Positions 52,872-61,590 of a DNA stretch of 64,000 nucleotides are shown piece after piece. This DNA is from Paenibacillus tyrphae (GTDB taxonomy: Bacteria > Bacillota > Bacilli > Paenibacillales > NBRC-103111). Each line of letters begins with the position of its first letter. Positions within the stretch are counted from its first letter, which is position 1. Location of the stretch: contig NZ_BSDJ01000027.1 in the NCBI RefSeq assembly GCF_027925525.1, positions 42,092 to 106,091 of the forward strand, written 5' to 3'. The position numbers and the translations under genes are program-made. The notes under the pieces are model-generated. The model saw only the letters and a program-made list of their open reading frames with translations. It did no database searches and had not been told where the DNA came from.

Positions 52872-53798
52872 ATGAGCGTATCGATAGAAGCGCAAAGCGG
52901 AAAGGTCGGCGCAGCATCCGCATCGAAGCGTCCCGGCAAGGCGGCGCGCATCGTCCGTTCGCTGCTGAAGAGCAAGACGGGTACCATCGGATTTATCATC
53001 GTCGTTGCGGTTGTGTTCATGGCGGTTTTCGCGAGCGCCGTGGCCCCGCACGATCCTGCCAAGACGAATGCGGCCAAGCGGCTGGTGCCTCCGATGTGGA
53101 TGGCGAAAGGCACGACGGACCATCCGCTCGGCACGGACAATCTGGGGCGCGACGTCCTCAGCCGCATCATCTACGGCTCGCAAATCTCACTGCTCGTCGG
53201 CGTATGCGCCGTGGCCGTCGCCGGAACGATCGGCGTCATTCTGGGGCTGGTCTCGGGATATTACGGAGGCTGGACCGACCGGATCATAATGCGGATCGTC
53301 GACGCCTTCCTGGCGATTCCGAATATTTTATTCATGCTCGTGATTCTTGCGGTGCTCGGTCCCGGCTTGTTCTCGCTCATTTTCGTGTTGGGGGTCACCA
53401 ACTGGGTCAAGTATGCGCGCATTATCCGGGGGGAAGTGCTCAGCGTCAAGGAGCGCGATTACGTGAGAGCGGCCCGTGCCGTCGGCTCGCGCGACGTACG
53501 GATTATTTTCAAGCATATTCTGCCCAACGTCGTATCGTCATTCATCGTCGTGTCCACGCTGAGCATCGCCACGACCATTATATTGGAAGCATCTTTAAGC
53601 TTTCTCGGACTCGGCATTCAGCCGCCAACCGTCACGTGGGGCGGCATGCTAAGTGACGGCAGACAATATCTGGCCACCAGCTGGTGGGTCGCGACGTTCC
53701 CCGGCATCGCCATTACGATTACCGTGCTGGGGATCATTTTCCTCGGCGACTGGTTGCGCGATATATTGGACCCGCGAATGAAAACGAAAGAATCTTAA
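52872..53798 (+). CDS. Peptide ABC transporter permease (DppC-type)
   Basis: A 308-residue membrane protein with a cytoplasmic N-terminus and about six helices. It shows HPLGTDNLGRDVLSRIIYG, the DppC/OppC hallmark, then the EAA loop KERDYVRAARAVGSRDVRII and the C-terminal GDWLRDILDPRMK. The ATG follows an AGGAGG-type site (GCAGGAGGCGAG). It forms the translocation pore with the DppB-type protein. Confidence 0.95.
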   Translation: MSVSIEAQSGKVGAASASKRPGKAARIVRSLLKSKTGTIGFIIVVAVVFMAVFASAVAPHDPAKTNAAKRLVPPMWMAKGTTDHPLGTDNLGRDVLSRIIYGSQISLLVGVCAVAVAGTIGVILGLVSGYYGGWTDRIIMRIVDAFLAIPNILFMLVILAVLGPGLFSLIFVLGVTNWVKYARIIRGEVLSVKERDYVRAARAVGSRDVRIIFKHILPNVVSSFIVVSTLSIATTIILEASLSFLGLGIQPPTVTWGGMLSDGRQYLATSWWVATFPGIAITITVLGIIFLGDWLRDILDPRMKTKES

Positions 53799-53836
53799 CT
53801 CGCGGGATGTACACGACACGAATCGAGGTGAAACCT

Positions 53837-54802
53837 TTGGCGCCACTGTTGGAAGTTAAAAACCTGAAAACCCATTTCAAAACCGAGGGAGGCGTCGTCG
53901 CCTCCGTCAACGGGGTTTCGTTCACGGTATCGAAAGGGGAGACGCTCGCCATTGTCGGCGAATCCGGATGCGGCAAGAGCGTCACGTCCCTGTCCATTAT
54001 GGGACTCGTCGCTTCGCCGGGCAAAGTTGTCGGCGGGGAGATTTTGCTGGAAGGCGAGAACCTGCTCGGCAAGAGCCATAAAGAAATGCGCAAGCTGAGG
54101 GGCAATAAGCTTTCGATGATTTTTCAGGAGCCGATGACGTCCTTGAATCCGGTGTTCACGATCGGGAATCAGCTAGGCGAGGTGTTTCGCAACCACCAGA
54201 ACGCGGACAAAAAGCAGGCGAGAGCGAAAAGCATCGCCATGCTGGAGAGCGTCGGCATCCCGCGGGCCGACAAAGTCGTCGATTATTTCCCGCATCAGCT
54301 CTCCGGCGGCATGCGGCAGCGCGTCATGATCGCGATGGCGCTGGCCTGCAACCCGGCGCTGCTGATCGCCGACGAGCCGACAACAGCGCTCGACGTGACG
54401 ATTCAGGCGCAAATTTTGGAGCTGCTCAAAGGCTTGAGCAAGGACCGGGATACGGGCGTCGTGCTGATCACCCACGATCTCGGCGTCGTGGCGGAGATGG
54501 CCGACCGGGTCGTCGTGATGTATGCTGGCGAGGTCGTGGAAGAAGCGGACGTGTTCGAGCTGTTCGCCCGTCCGAGGCACCCGTATACGAAAGGGCTGCT
54601 CGGCTCGCTGCCGAAGCTTGACGAGCAGCGTGAAGAGCTGGGCTCCATCTACGGCTCGGTGCCCAATCCGCTGAACATGCCGGGCGGCTGCGCGTTCCAC
54701 CCGCGCTGTCCGGTCGCAACCGAGCACTGCAAGTCCAACGTCCCGATGCTCGAACCGGTTGCCGTGGGCCATTGGGCGCGCTGCTTCTACAGTAAGGAGT
54801 GA
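53837..54802 (+). CDS. Peptide ABC transporter ATP-binding protein (DppD-type)
   Basis: A 321-residue ATPase. It shows Walker A GESGCGKSV, the Q loop IFQEPMTSLNP, the signature LSGGMRQRVMIAMALA, Walker B LLIADEPTTALD and the H-loop His in LITHDLG. The C-terminal oligopeptide domain includes the Cys pattern GGCAFHPRCPVATEHC seen in proteins of this group with an iron-sulfur site. A TTG at 53837 after GAGGTG is preferred; an ATG at 53807 has no site. It overlaps nothing and is followed by its partner 6 bp later. Confidence 0.94.
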   Translation: MAPLLEVKNLKTHFKTEGGVVASVNGVSFTVSKGETLAIVGESGCGKSVTSLSIMGLVASPGKVVGGEILLEGENLLGKSHKEMRKLRGNKLSMIFQEPMTSLNPVFTIGNQLGEVFRNHQNADKKQARAKSIAMLESVGIPRADKVVDYFPHQLSGGMRQRVMIAMALACNPALLIADEPTTALDVTIQAQILELLKGLSKDRDTGVVLITHDLGVVAEMADRVVVMYAGEVVEEADVFELFARPRHPYTKGLLGSLPKLDEQREELGSIYGSVPNPLNMPGGCAFHPRCPVATEHCKSNVPMLEPVAVGHWARCFYSKE

Positions 54803-54808
54803 TTTGAC

Positions 54809-55786
54809 ATGAGCCAAACGAGCCAGCTACTATTGGAAGTTAAAGGGTTAAAAAAGCATTTTCCGTTCAAGCAAGGCTTGTTTTCCCGGCAAAAAGGGGT
54901 TGTGCATGCCGTAGACGGCCTCGACTTTACTGTGAACCGCGGGGAGACGCTTGGGATCGTGGGCGAATCCGGGTGCGGGAAGTCGACGGCGGGCCAGCTT
55001 ATTTTGCAGCTGCTGGAGCCGACGGCAGGCGAAGTTTGGTTCGAGGGCCAGAACTTGACGGCGCTTGGCAAAGAGGACGTGCGCAAGGTGCGCCGCCATC
55101 TGCAAATCATTTTCCAGGACCCGTACTCGTCGCTCAACCCGAGAATGAAGGTCGAGGACATCGTCGCCGAGCCGCTGGAGGTGCACGGCCTGTATAAAGG
55201 CGCAGCTTTGAAGGAGCGGGTCGTCGAGCTGCTGCGGCTGGTCGGCCTGGATGAGCACCATATGTCGCGACATCCCCACGAATTCAGCGGCGGCCAGAGG
55301 CAGCGCATCGGGATTGCCCGGGCGCTCGCGCTGAATCCGAGCCTGATCGTGTGTGACGAGGCGGTGTCCGCTCTGGACGTGTCGATCCAATCGCAAATTT
55401 TGAATCTGCTCAAGAAGCTGCAGAAAGAACTGAAGCTGACTTACATCTTCATTGCCCACGGGCTGCCTGCGGTTAAACACATCAGCGACCGCATCGCCGT
55501 CATGTACTTGGGCAAAATCGTCGAGCTGGCGGACCGCGACTCCTTGTTCGCGCACCCCCGCCATCCGTACACGCAAGCGCTGCTATCGGCCGTTCCGGTG
55601 CCCGATCCGACGCAGCGGAAGGAGCGCATTATCCTGCAGGGCGATCTGCCCAACCCGGCGAACCCTCCGAAGGGCTGCAGCTTTCATACGCGCTGCCCTT
55701 ACGCGCAGGACATTTGCCGCAGCGCGCCGCCTGCCTTGGAGCGGCAAGCGGACGGCCATTTGGCGGCTTGCCATTTTCCGCTATAA
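54809..55786 (+). CDS. Peptide ABC transporter ATP-binding protein (DppF-type)
   Basis: A 325-residue ATPase. It shows Walker A GESGCGKST, the Q loop IFQDPYSSLNPRM, the signature FSGGQRQRIGIARALA and Walker B LIVCDEAVSALD. The residue after the H-loop Ala is unusual: IAHGLPAVKHI, where most relatives have SHDL, but the His is kept. The C-terminus has KGCSFHTRCPYAQDIC. The start lies 6 bp after the DppD-type stop, with AAGGAG overlapping that stop. It forms the ATPase heterodimer with the preceding protein. Confidence 0.94.
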   Translation: MSQTSQLLLEVKGLKKHFPFKQGLFSRQKGVVHAVDGLDFTVNRGETLGIVGESGCGKSTAGQLILQLLEPTAGEVWFEGQNLTALGKEDVRKVRRHLQIIFQDPYSSLNPRMKVEDIVAEPLEVHGLYKGAALKERVVELLRLVGLDEHHMSRHPHEFSGGQRQRIGIARALALNPSLIVCDEAVSALDVSIQSQILNLLKKLQKELKLTYIFIAHGLPAVKHISDRIAVMYLGKIVELADRDSLFAHPRHPYTQALLSAVPVPDPTQRKERIILQGDLPNPANPPKGCSFHTRCPYAQDICRSAPPALERQADGHLAACHFPL

Positions 55787-55801
55787 AGGAGCGATCAACC
55801 G

Positions 55802-57622
55802 ATGGAATCGAAAGCTTTGACCGAGCAAAACGATAAGCTGCACGCGTATCTTACCGTACTGTCCGCCTATCAGCCGCAAGTGGTTCCGGGGCGCGGGCGA
55901 GTTACGTTTTTGACCAAGAAAACCGGCCTGCCTCAGCTGTGGAGCTGGGATGCGGCGACGGACCGCTGCGAGCAGGTGATCCAGCTGCCCGACCGGGTCG
56001 TGGAAGCCAAGCATTCTCCGTGCGGTTCCCGGACGGTTATTGGGATGGATCATAAGGGGAACGAAAAGCAGCAGCTTTATGTGCTGGACAACGACACGTT
56101 GGATGTGCAGGGGCTGATGGTGTCCCCACAGCATTTTCACAATGTCGGAGACTGGTCTCCCTGCGGGCAAAAAATTTCATTTTCCAGCAACCGCCGGGGT
56201 CCCGGGCTGTTCGATGTTTTCGTGCAGGACGTCGAGACGAAGCAGGTCGAGGAGGTGTACCGGCACGAAGGCCGGTGCGTGCCGCTCTGCTGGCTGCCGG
56301 ACGGCAGCGGCTTGCTGATTTTGGCCGATGTGACGAATGTGGTCCAGTCGCTGCACGTGCTTGAGCTGCGCAGCGGCGCGATCCGGGAGATCGGCGTGCC
56401 GGGGGCGGGCGATTACGCTTCGGTCCAACTGACGAAGGACGGCACAGGGTATTTCGTGACCAATGCGGCTGAGAACACGATGGCGCTGTACCGCTTTTCC
56501 CCGGAACGGGCGGGGGCGGAGCTGCTCGTCCATGTCCCGGCGTGGGATATCGAGGCGGCGAAGCTGTCGCCGGACGGCAGCCGGATCGCGTACACCGTGA
56601 ACGAAGGCGGCTTTTCCGCGCTATACCTGTATGAGGTGGAAGGCGGACATTCCACGGCGGTGGAGCTGCCGCGCGGCGTGATTTCATCGTTGTCGTGGAT
56701 GAATGACGACGAGCTGATTTTCGCGCTGAAAAGCCCGGTGCTGCCTGGGGACATCTGGCGCTACGGGTTGAAGGACGAGACGCTCCGGCGCCTCACCTCG
56801 TTCGGCAGGTCGGAGACAATCGAGCATTTGTGGCAGGAGGCCGAGCTGTACACGTTCCGTTCGTTTGACGGGGTGGAGGTGCCGTATTTTTACTACCGGC
56901 CGGCGGGGAGCGCCGGGCAGGCCGAGGAAAGCTGTCCCGCGCCTACGGTGGTGTACGTGCATGGCGGGCCGGAATCGCAGATCCGGTTCGAATTTCACCC
57001 GGTCATTCAATATTTGGTCGGGCAAGGCTTTAACGTCGTGACGCCCAACGTGCGCGGGAGTATGGGCTACGGCAAAACATATCTGAATCTCGACAACGCG
57101 AGAAAGCGGATGGACGCGGTGGCCGATTTGGCGTGGATGGTGAAGGACTTGAGCCGTTTCGCGACGGTCGACACCGGCAAAATCGGCGTTATGGGGCGAA
57201 GCTACGGCGGATTTATGGTGCTGGCCGCGCTCACCCATTATCCGGATTTATGGGCGGCCGGGGTGGACATCGTCGGCATCTCGCATTTCCGCACGTTTCT
57301 GCAGAACACCGGGGAATGGCGCAGAGCGCTGCGCGAAGCGGAATACGGCACGCTGGCGGACGATTCGGACTTCTTCGAGGAGATCGCCCCGCTCAACCAT
57401 TCGCAGAACATCAAAGTGCCGCTGCTCATCTTCCACGGCCGCAACGACACGCGCGTTCCGGTCAGCGAGGCCGAGCAGTTGTACGCGGACATGCGGGCCC
57501 GCGGCCAGGAAGCGAAGCTGATTATTTTCGAGGACGAAGGGCATCAAACGGAAAAAATGGAAAATCACATCGCGATGAATACGGAAATTGTCCGCTTTTT
57601 CCGGAAATATCTCGAAGCATAG
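55802..57622 (+). CDS. S9 family peptidase (acylaminoacyl-peptidase/prolyl oligopeptidase type)
   Basis: A 606-residue serine peptidase without a signal peptide. Residues 25-350 form a beta-propeller with TolB-like repeats (GDWSPCGQKISFSSNRRG, AAKLSPDGSRIAYT). The C-terminal alpha/beta-hydrolase domain has Ser467 in GRSYGGFM, Asp549 in HGRNDTRVP and His581 in DEGHQTEK as the triad, plus VVYVHGGPESQ as the oxyanion strand. It is the last gene of the peptide-uptake operon, 15 bp after the ATPase, and should cleave imported peptides or acylated peptides. A structured repeat follows. Confidence 0.94.
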   Translation: MESKALTEQNDKLHAYLTVLSAYQPQVVPGRGRVTFLTKKTGLPQLWSWDAATDRCEQVIQLPDRVVEAKHSPCGSRTVIGMDHKGNEKQQLYVLDNDTLDVQGLMVSPQHFHNVGDWSPCGQKISFSSNRRGPGLFDVFVQDVETKQVEEVYRHEGRCVPLCWLPDGSGLLILADVTNVVQSLHVLELRSGAIREIGVPGAGDYASVQLTKDGTGYFVTNAAENTMALYRFSPERAGAELLVHVPAWDIEAAKLSPDGSRIAYTVNEGGFSALYLYEVEGGHSTAVELPRGVISSLSWMNDDELIFALKSPVLPGDIWRYGLKDETLRRLTSFGRSETIEHLWQEAELYTFRSFDGVEVPYFYYRPAGSAGQAEESCPAPTVVYVHGGPESQIRFEFHPVIQYLVGQGFNVVTPNVRGSMGYGKTYLNLDNARKRMDAVADLAWMVKDLSRFATVDTGKIGVMGRSYGGFMVLAALTHYPDLWAAGVDIVGISHFRTFLQNTGEWRRALREAEYGTLADDSDFFEEIAPLNHSQNIKVPLLIFHGRNDTRVPVSEAEQLYADMRARGQEAKLIIFEDEGHQTEKMENHIAMNTEIVRFFRKYLEA

Positions 57623-57650
57623 CCGCATGGAGCGGTTCCGCCGCTCGAGC

Positions 57651-57908
57651 TTGTTGAGAAACCCGCTTCGCAAAGAAAATTCTCTGCATACGCCGGTGGG
57701 GTATATCCCTCCAGCCGCTGCCCTCCCCCAGAAAGTGAAGTAATACTTGGAAGCTTATTCCGATTACTTTCCGGGGACCCCCTATCTACCCGTGAACTTG
57801 ATTAGAATTAGCGGTATTTTCACGGGTTTCAAAGGCGGACGTAAACTCTTACGGGATATACCCCACCTCTATTTCTCTGAGATTTTCTACTCTAGGGTTT
57901 CTCAACAA
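57651..57908 (+). repeat. Structured intergenic repeat, copy 2 (complete, 258 bp)
   Basis: Perfect 14-bp terminal inverted repeats TTGTTGAGAAACCC / GGGTTTCTCAACAA bound the element. A second perfect 15-bp pair lies inside, GGTGGGGTATATCCC (57695-57709) and GGGATATACCCCACC (57853-57867). Within these are the hairpins CCCCAGAAAGT/ACTTTCCGGGG (57726-57776, one mismatch) and CCCGTGAA/TTCACGGG (57789-57826). It has no coding capacity. The 57909-58041 remainder holds the ribosome binding site of the next gene and nothing else clear. Confidence 0.9.
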
Positions 57909-58041
57909 TCTGAAACCGGCTCCGCCGCTGGCACTTTCTTCATGAATCCTTCATGTGACCTTAATCAAACCTTCATGCAACCTGTCTCCGAGGGAGATAT
58001 GATAAAGCTTAAGGATAGGCAGTATGAAGGAGGAACACATC

Positions 58042-58983
58042 ATGTACAATAGCGTAATTATTGGAACCGGCCCCGGAGGGCTGACGGCGGCTATTTATTT
58101 GGCGAGAGCGGGATTGAAGCCCTTGGTGATCGAAGGTCCGGAGCCGGGGGGACAACTGACGACGACGACCGAGGTCGAGAACTTCCCGGGCTTCCCGGAA
58201 GGAATCATGGGCCCCGAATTAATGGATAATATGCGTAAACAGGCCGAGCGTTTCGGCGCCGAATTCCGGACGGGATGGGTGAACAAAGCGGATCTTTCCA
58301 AACGGCCGTTTACGCTTTCGGTAGAAGGCATGGGCGACATTCAAGCGGAAACGGTGATCGTATCCACCGGAGCCTCCGCGAAATACCTCGGTATTCCGGG
58401 AGAAAAGGAAAACGTCGGCCGCGGGGTAAGCACCTGTGCGACATGCGACGGCTTCTTCTTCCGGGGCAAAAAAATTATTGTCATCGGCGGCGGGGATTCG
58501 GCCATGGAAGAGGCGAACTTCCTGACCCGCTTCGCTTCGGAGGTCGTTCTGGTGAACCGTCGCACCGAGCTTCGCGCGTCGAAGATTATGCAGGAGCGGG
58601 CACGCGCCAATGAGAAAATCAGCTGGCAGTTGAACCGGACTCCGCTGGAGGTCATCGCGGGCGAACGGGGCGTGACTGGGCTTAAGGTGAGAAACAACGA
58701 CACCGGCGAGGAAGAAATCATCGAAGTAGACGGCATCTTCGTAGCGATCGGCCACACGCCGAATACGAAGTTTCTGGACGGCCAGCTGACGACCGACGAG
58801 CACGGCTACCTGCTGGTGAAGCCTGGCACGACGGAAACGAACATTCCCGGCGTATTCGCGTGCGGCGACGTTCAGGACAGCCGGTATCGGCAGGCGATCA
58901 GCGCAGCGGGCACAGGCTGCATGGCGGCGCTTGATTGCGAGAGATTTCTGGAGTCGGCCGAGCTGAAGGAGCTTGCGCGGTAA
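58042..58983 (+). CDS. Thioredoxin reductase (TrxB-like FAD/NAD(P)-disulfide oxidoreductase)
   Basis: A 313-residue flavoprotein that should pass electrons from NADPH to thioredoxin or a similar disulfide. It shows the FAD motif VIIGTGPGGLTAAIYLARAG, the redox-active pair Cys132-Ala-Thr-Cys135 in TCATCDGFFF, the NADPH motif VIGGGDSAMEEA and the C-terminal FAD contact GVFACGDVQD followed by RQAISAAGTG. Length is normal for TrxB. The ATG at 58042 follows AAGGAGGAAC. It is not next to the usual core trxB neighbours, so it may be a second copy. Gene symbol left open for that reason. Confidence 0.9.
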   Translation: MYNSVIIGTGPGGLTAAIYLARAGLKPLVIEGPEPGGQLTTTTEVENFPGFPEGIMGPELMDNMRKQAERFGAEFRTGWVNKADLSKRPFTLSVEGMGDIQAETVIVSTGASAKYLGIPGEKENVGRGVSTCATCDGFFFRGKKIIVIGGGDSAMEEANFLTRFASEVVLVNRRTELRASKIMQERARANEKISWQLNRTPLEVIAGERGVTGLKVRNNDTGEEEIIEVDGIFVAIGHTPNTKFLDGQLTTDEHGYLLVKPGTTETNIPGVFACGDVQDSRYRQAISAAGTGCMAALDCERFLESAELKELAR

Positions 58984-59067
58984 TCGAATCGAATTGGACT
59001 GACCCTGGCGTCTGTAACGGCGCCGGGGTAGCTGTTCATGTAGGAAAAACATCGTTTTATCAATGGG

Positions 59068-59096
59068 CTGTCGGGCATCGTTCGACGGTCTTTTTG
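59068..59096 (+). terminator. Possible terminator of the TrxB-like gene
   Basis: CTGTCG and CGACGG form a 6-bp stem with one G-U pair, followed by TCTTTTT. Confidence 0.4.
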
Positions 59097-59150
59097 GCGT
59101 CCGCCAGCCTCTCCTATACGTCTTTTTGGACGATGTTGACCCTTATTTCT

Positions 59151-59165
59151 ATAGTTATTAACTAT
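59151..59165. promoter_or_regulatory. Palindrome in the methyltransferase promoter region
   Basis: ATAGTTATTAACTAT is a perfect 15-base palindrome placed about 10 bases after a TTGACC (59136-59141) and overlapping the expected -10. It could be an operator; the region is very AT-rich, so chance is possible. Confidence 0.35.
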
Positions 59166-59259
59166 ATATATTATAACTTTAATATATTTTTGTTATAACT
59201 GTACTTTGCTTATACTATCGCTAAAGCAATTACTAATCTTTTTTCCGGAGGGAACCGAG

Positions 59260-59949
59260 ATGGACCATACCAAAAAGCAGCTCGTGGAACGGTTTGACGA
59301 AGCAGCAAGCGTATACGACCGGCAAAGACGCAAATTGATTCCTTGCTTCGACGACTTTTACCAGATTGCCGTTTCGTTAACGGATGAGGGGAACGATGCT
59401 CCGAGCATTTTAGATTTGGGTGCGGGCACCGGCTTGTTTTCGGCGTTCATGCTGCAGAAGCACCCTCGGGCCAAGCTGACCCTCGTGGATCTCTCCGGCT
59501 CTATGCTGGAGGTGGCCCGGACGAGATTCAGCGGCGTGCCGAATGTCACGTACATGGTCGGGGATTATACAGCCTGTGAGTACCGGGAGAAGCATGATAT
59601 CGTCATCTCATCTCTGTCGATTCACCACCTTGCCGATGCCGAGAAGCAAAAGGTATACCGTACCGCCTATGCCTTGCTTAACGACAACGGACTGTTTATT
59701 AACGCGGATCAGGTGTTGGGAAGCACGCCTGCGCTGGAGGAGCGGTATAAGCAGGATTGGAGACGCAAGGTAGAGAGCAGCGGGCTGTCTGCGGGCGAAA
59801 TTTCGTCGGCTTACGAACGGACCAAGCTGGACCGGATGTCCACTTTGGAGGAGCAGCTGATCTGGCTGAAGCAGGCCGGATTTTCGGACGTGGACTGCAT
59901 TTACAAATATTTTAATTTCGTGGTCATGGCGGGTTGGAAAAAAGGCTAG
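59260..59949 (+). CDS. SAM-dependent methyltransferase (class I)
   Basis: A 229-residue Rossmann-fold methyltransferase. Motif I is ILDLGAGTGLFSAFM, followed by LTLVDLSGSMLEVAR (motif II with the acidic SAM ribose contact) and IVISSLSIHHLADAEK (motif IV region). The N-terminus FDEAASVYDRQRRKLIPCF resembles small-molecule methyltransferases of the UbiE/tellurite-resistance style. The ATG at 59260 follows CCGGAGGGA. The substrate is unknown and no biosynthetic genes adjoin it. Confidence 0.87.
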   Translation: MDHTKKQLVERFDEAASVYDRQRRKLIPCFDDFYQIAVSLTDEGNDAPSILDLGAGTGLFSAFMLQKHPRAKLTLVDLSGSMLEVARTRFSGVPNVTYMVGDYTACEYREKHDIVISSLSIHHLADAEKQKVYRTAYALLNDNGLFINADQVLGSTPALEERYKQDWRRKVESSGLSAGEISSAYERTKLDRMSTLEEQLIWLKQAGFSDVDCIYKYFNFVVMAGWKKG

Positions 59950-59960
59950 CGAAGAAGCGA

Positions 59961-59989
59961 TTGACAAATCCGCAAATTGATACCATAAT
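59961..59989 (+). promoter_or_regulatory. Promoter of the HxlR-type gene
   Basis: TTGACA (59961-59966), a 17-base spacer and CATAAT (59984-59989). AT-rich repeats of AGTATA follow before the ribosome binding site. Confidence 0.6.
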
Positions 59990-60047
59990 TTATAAACATA
60001 AAAGTATAAAAAGTATATAATCCCTTGCGAGAAAGGAGAGGTCCCTC

Positions 60048-60479
60048 ATGACACATCATGGCGAAAAGACAGCACGTACGCTTCATGACCTGTCGGAAAC
60101 GGGTACCGAACCGGATCATGCCGATTGCCCGGCAGCTTATCATTTTCTCGGAACGCGTTGGAATCTGCACATCATATCCGCGCTGCTTGACGGCTATACA
60201 GGGTTTACGGAAATCGCCCTGCTGCTCAACCTGAATTCCCGCACCTTGGCCGAAAGGTTGAAGCATCTTGAACTCGAAGGCATCGTTGTCCGACAGGTGC
60301 GAAACCAAATTTCGGTGCGCATTGACTATGAGCTGACAGCGAAGGGGCAGGCGCTGCGCGAAGTGGTGAGCGAGATTCAGAAATGGGCGATGCATCTTGG
60401 CGGTCCGGCGGCTATGGAGGTCATCGGTGAAATGAACGGCGGACGCTACGCGGAACGCGAGATTTTGCAGATTGGATGA
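60048..60479 (+). CDS. HxlR-family transcriptional regulator
   Basis: A 143-residue winged-helix regulator. It shows CPAAYHFLGTRWNLHIISALLDG, LNLNSRTLAERLKHLELEGIV and DYELTAKGQALREVV, the standard HxlR/MarR-like pattern with the N-terminal Cys of this family. Many HxlR proteins sense electrophiles through that Cys. The ATG follows GAAAGGAGAGG. Its targets are not evident; the methyltransferase gene upstream and YitT gene downstream lie on the same strand. Confidence 0.9.
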   Translation: MTHHGEKTARTLHDLSETGTEPDHADCPAAYHFLGTRWNLHIISALLDGYTGFTEIALLLNLNSRTLAERLKHLELEGIVVRQVRNQISVRIDYELTAKGQALREVVSEIQKWAMHLGGPAAMEVIGEMNGGRYAEREILQIG

Positions 60480-60652
60480 CGATTAAAAGCAAGCCAGGGC
60501 TGACCGGATTGCTGTATTGCAAGAAAGTGTGAAAGCATTGCGGCGTAGGCGTTATACAGCGAATTCGCGTTGCACTGCGCTCTTGCTGGGGTGTAGCATT
60601 CATGATAAAAAGATGAAGAACTACATCCAAGAGCAGGGAGTGTGCAAGCAAC

Positions 60653-61567
60653 ATGAAACAGGATCGCGGCACTTCCGGGTATGGCCGTGCGGCGGCCTTC
60701 GGAGTGCAGATGGCTTACTTGACAATCGGTTGCCTGCTGATGGCAATCAGCTATAACATGTTTCAGCATCCGCATCAGATTGCTGCGGGCGGTGTGACCG
60801 GCTTGTCCACCGTCCTCGAATATGTAACGGGCTTGAAGCCGGCGATCAGCCAATGGCTGATCAACGTGCCGCTGCTTCTGGCGGGAGCGGCGGTATTCGG
60901 CCGGGGATTTGCGGTCAAAACGGTACTGGGCTCCGTCCTGCTACCTTTGTGTATTCTATTGACCGAAGGCGTGCCGCCGCTGACAGACAACATGCTGCTG
61001 GCCGCCATTTACGGCGGTATCGGGACCGGGCTTGGGCTGGGGTTGATTTTCAAAGGCAACGCCTCCTCCGGCGGGTTTACGATTGTGGCGCTGCTCCTGA
61101 ACCGCAAGCTCGGCATCGGGCTGGGAAAGGCACTGCTGATCCTCGACTTTGCCGTTATTTTAATGGCTGCGATCGTCTTTTCGCCGGAGAAGGCGCTGTA
61201 TGCATGGATCGGATTGTTTTTAACGAAAAAGGCGCTGGAGCTGGTCCACTCGGCTTCAGATTCCAAGGTAGCCTTTATCATTACGGATCAAACACGCGAA
61301 GAGGCGCTGCGCGCTGCGATTTTGCTGGAACTGGACCGCGGCTTGACACGGTTCACAAGCTGGGGCGGCTATACCGGGGAACCCCGCGGGGTACTGATGG
61401 TCGTCCTGAGGAATGCCGACATTGCGCCACTTAAGAGGATCGTTAGCACGGTAGATCCGCAAGCGTTCGTCATTCTAAGCGAAGCCAGCGAAGTGTACGG
61501 ACAAGGGTTCCACAGCTATCCCTTGGTTCCGCGGGCAGGAAGGGACGCGTCGAAAGTCTTCTCGTGA
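60653..61567 (+). CDS. YitT family membrane protein
   Basis: A 304-residue protein with five to six membrane helices in the first 210 residues (FGVQMAYLTIGCLLMAISYNMF, PHQIAAGGVTGLSTVL, GGIGTGLGLGLIFKGNASSGG). A C-terminal cytoplasmic DUF2179 domain follows (SKVAFIITDQ, GGYTGEPRGVLMVVL, DPQAFVILSEASEVYGQGF). This is the standard YitT layout, common in several copies in Bacillales, of unproven transport function. The start follows GGGAG at a long spacing. The last codons overlap the region before the VOC gene. Confidence 0.92.
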   Translation: MKQDRGTSGYGRAAAFGVQMAYLTIGCLLMAISYNMFQHPHQIAAGGVTGLSTVLEYVTGLKPAISQWLINVPLLLAGAAVFGRGFAVKTVLGSVLLPLCILLTEGVPPLTDNMLLAAIYGGIGTGLGLGLIFKGNASSGGFTIVALLLNRKLGIGLGKALLILDFAVILMAAIVFSPEKALYAWIGLFLTKKALELVHSASDSKVAFIITDQTREEALRAAILLELDRGLTRFTSWGGYTGEPRGVLMVVLRNADIAPLKRIVSTVDPQAFVILSEASEVYGQGFHSYPLVPRAGRDASKVFS

Positions 61568-61590
61568 CCTATCACGAAGGAGAGATCAAA

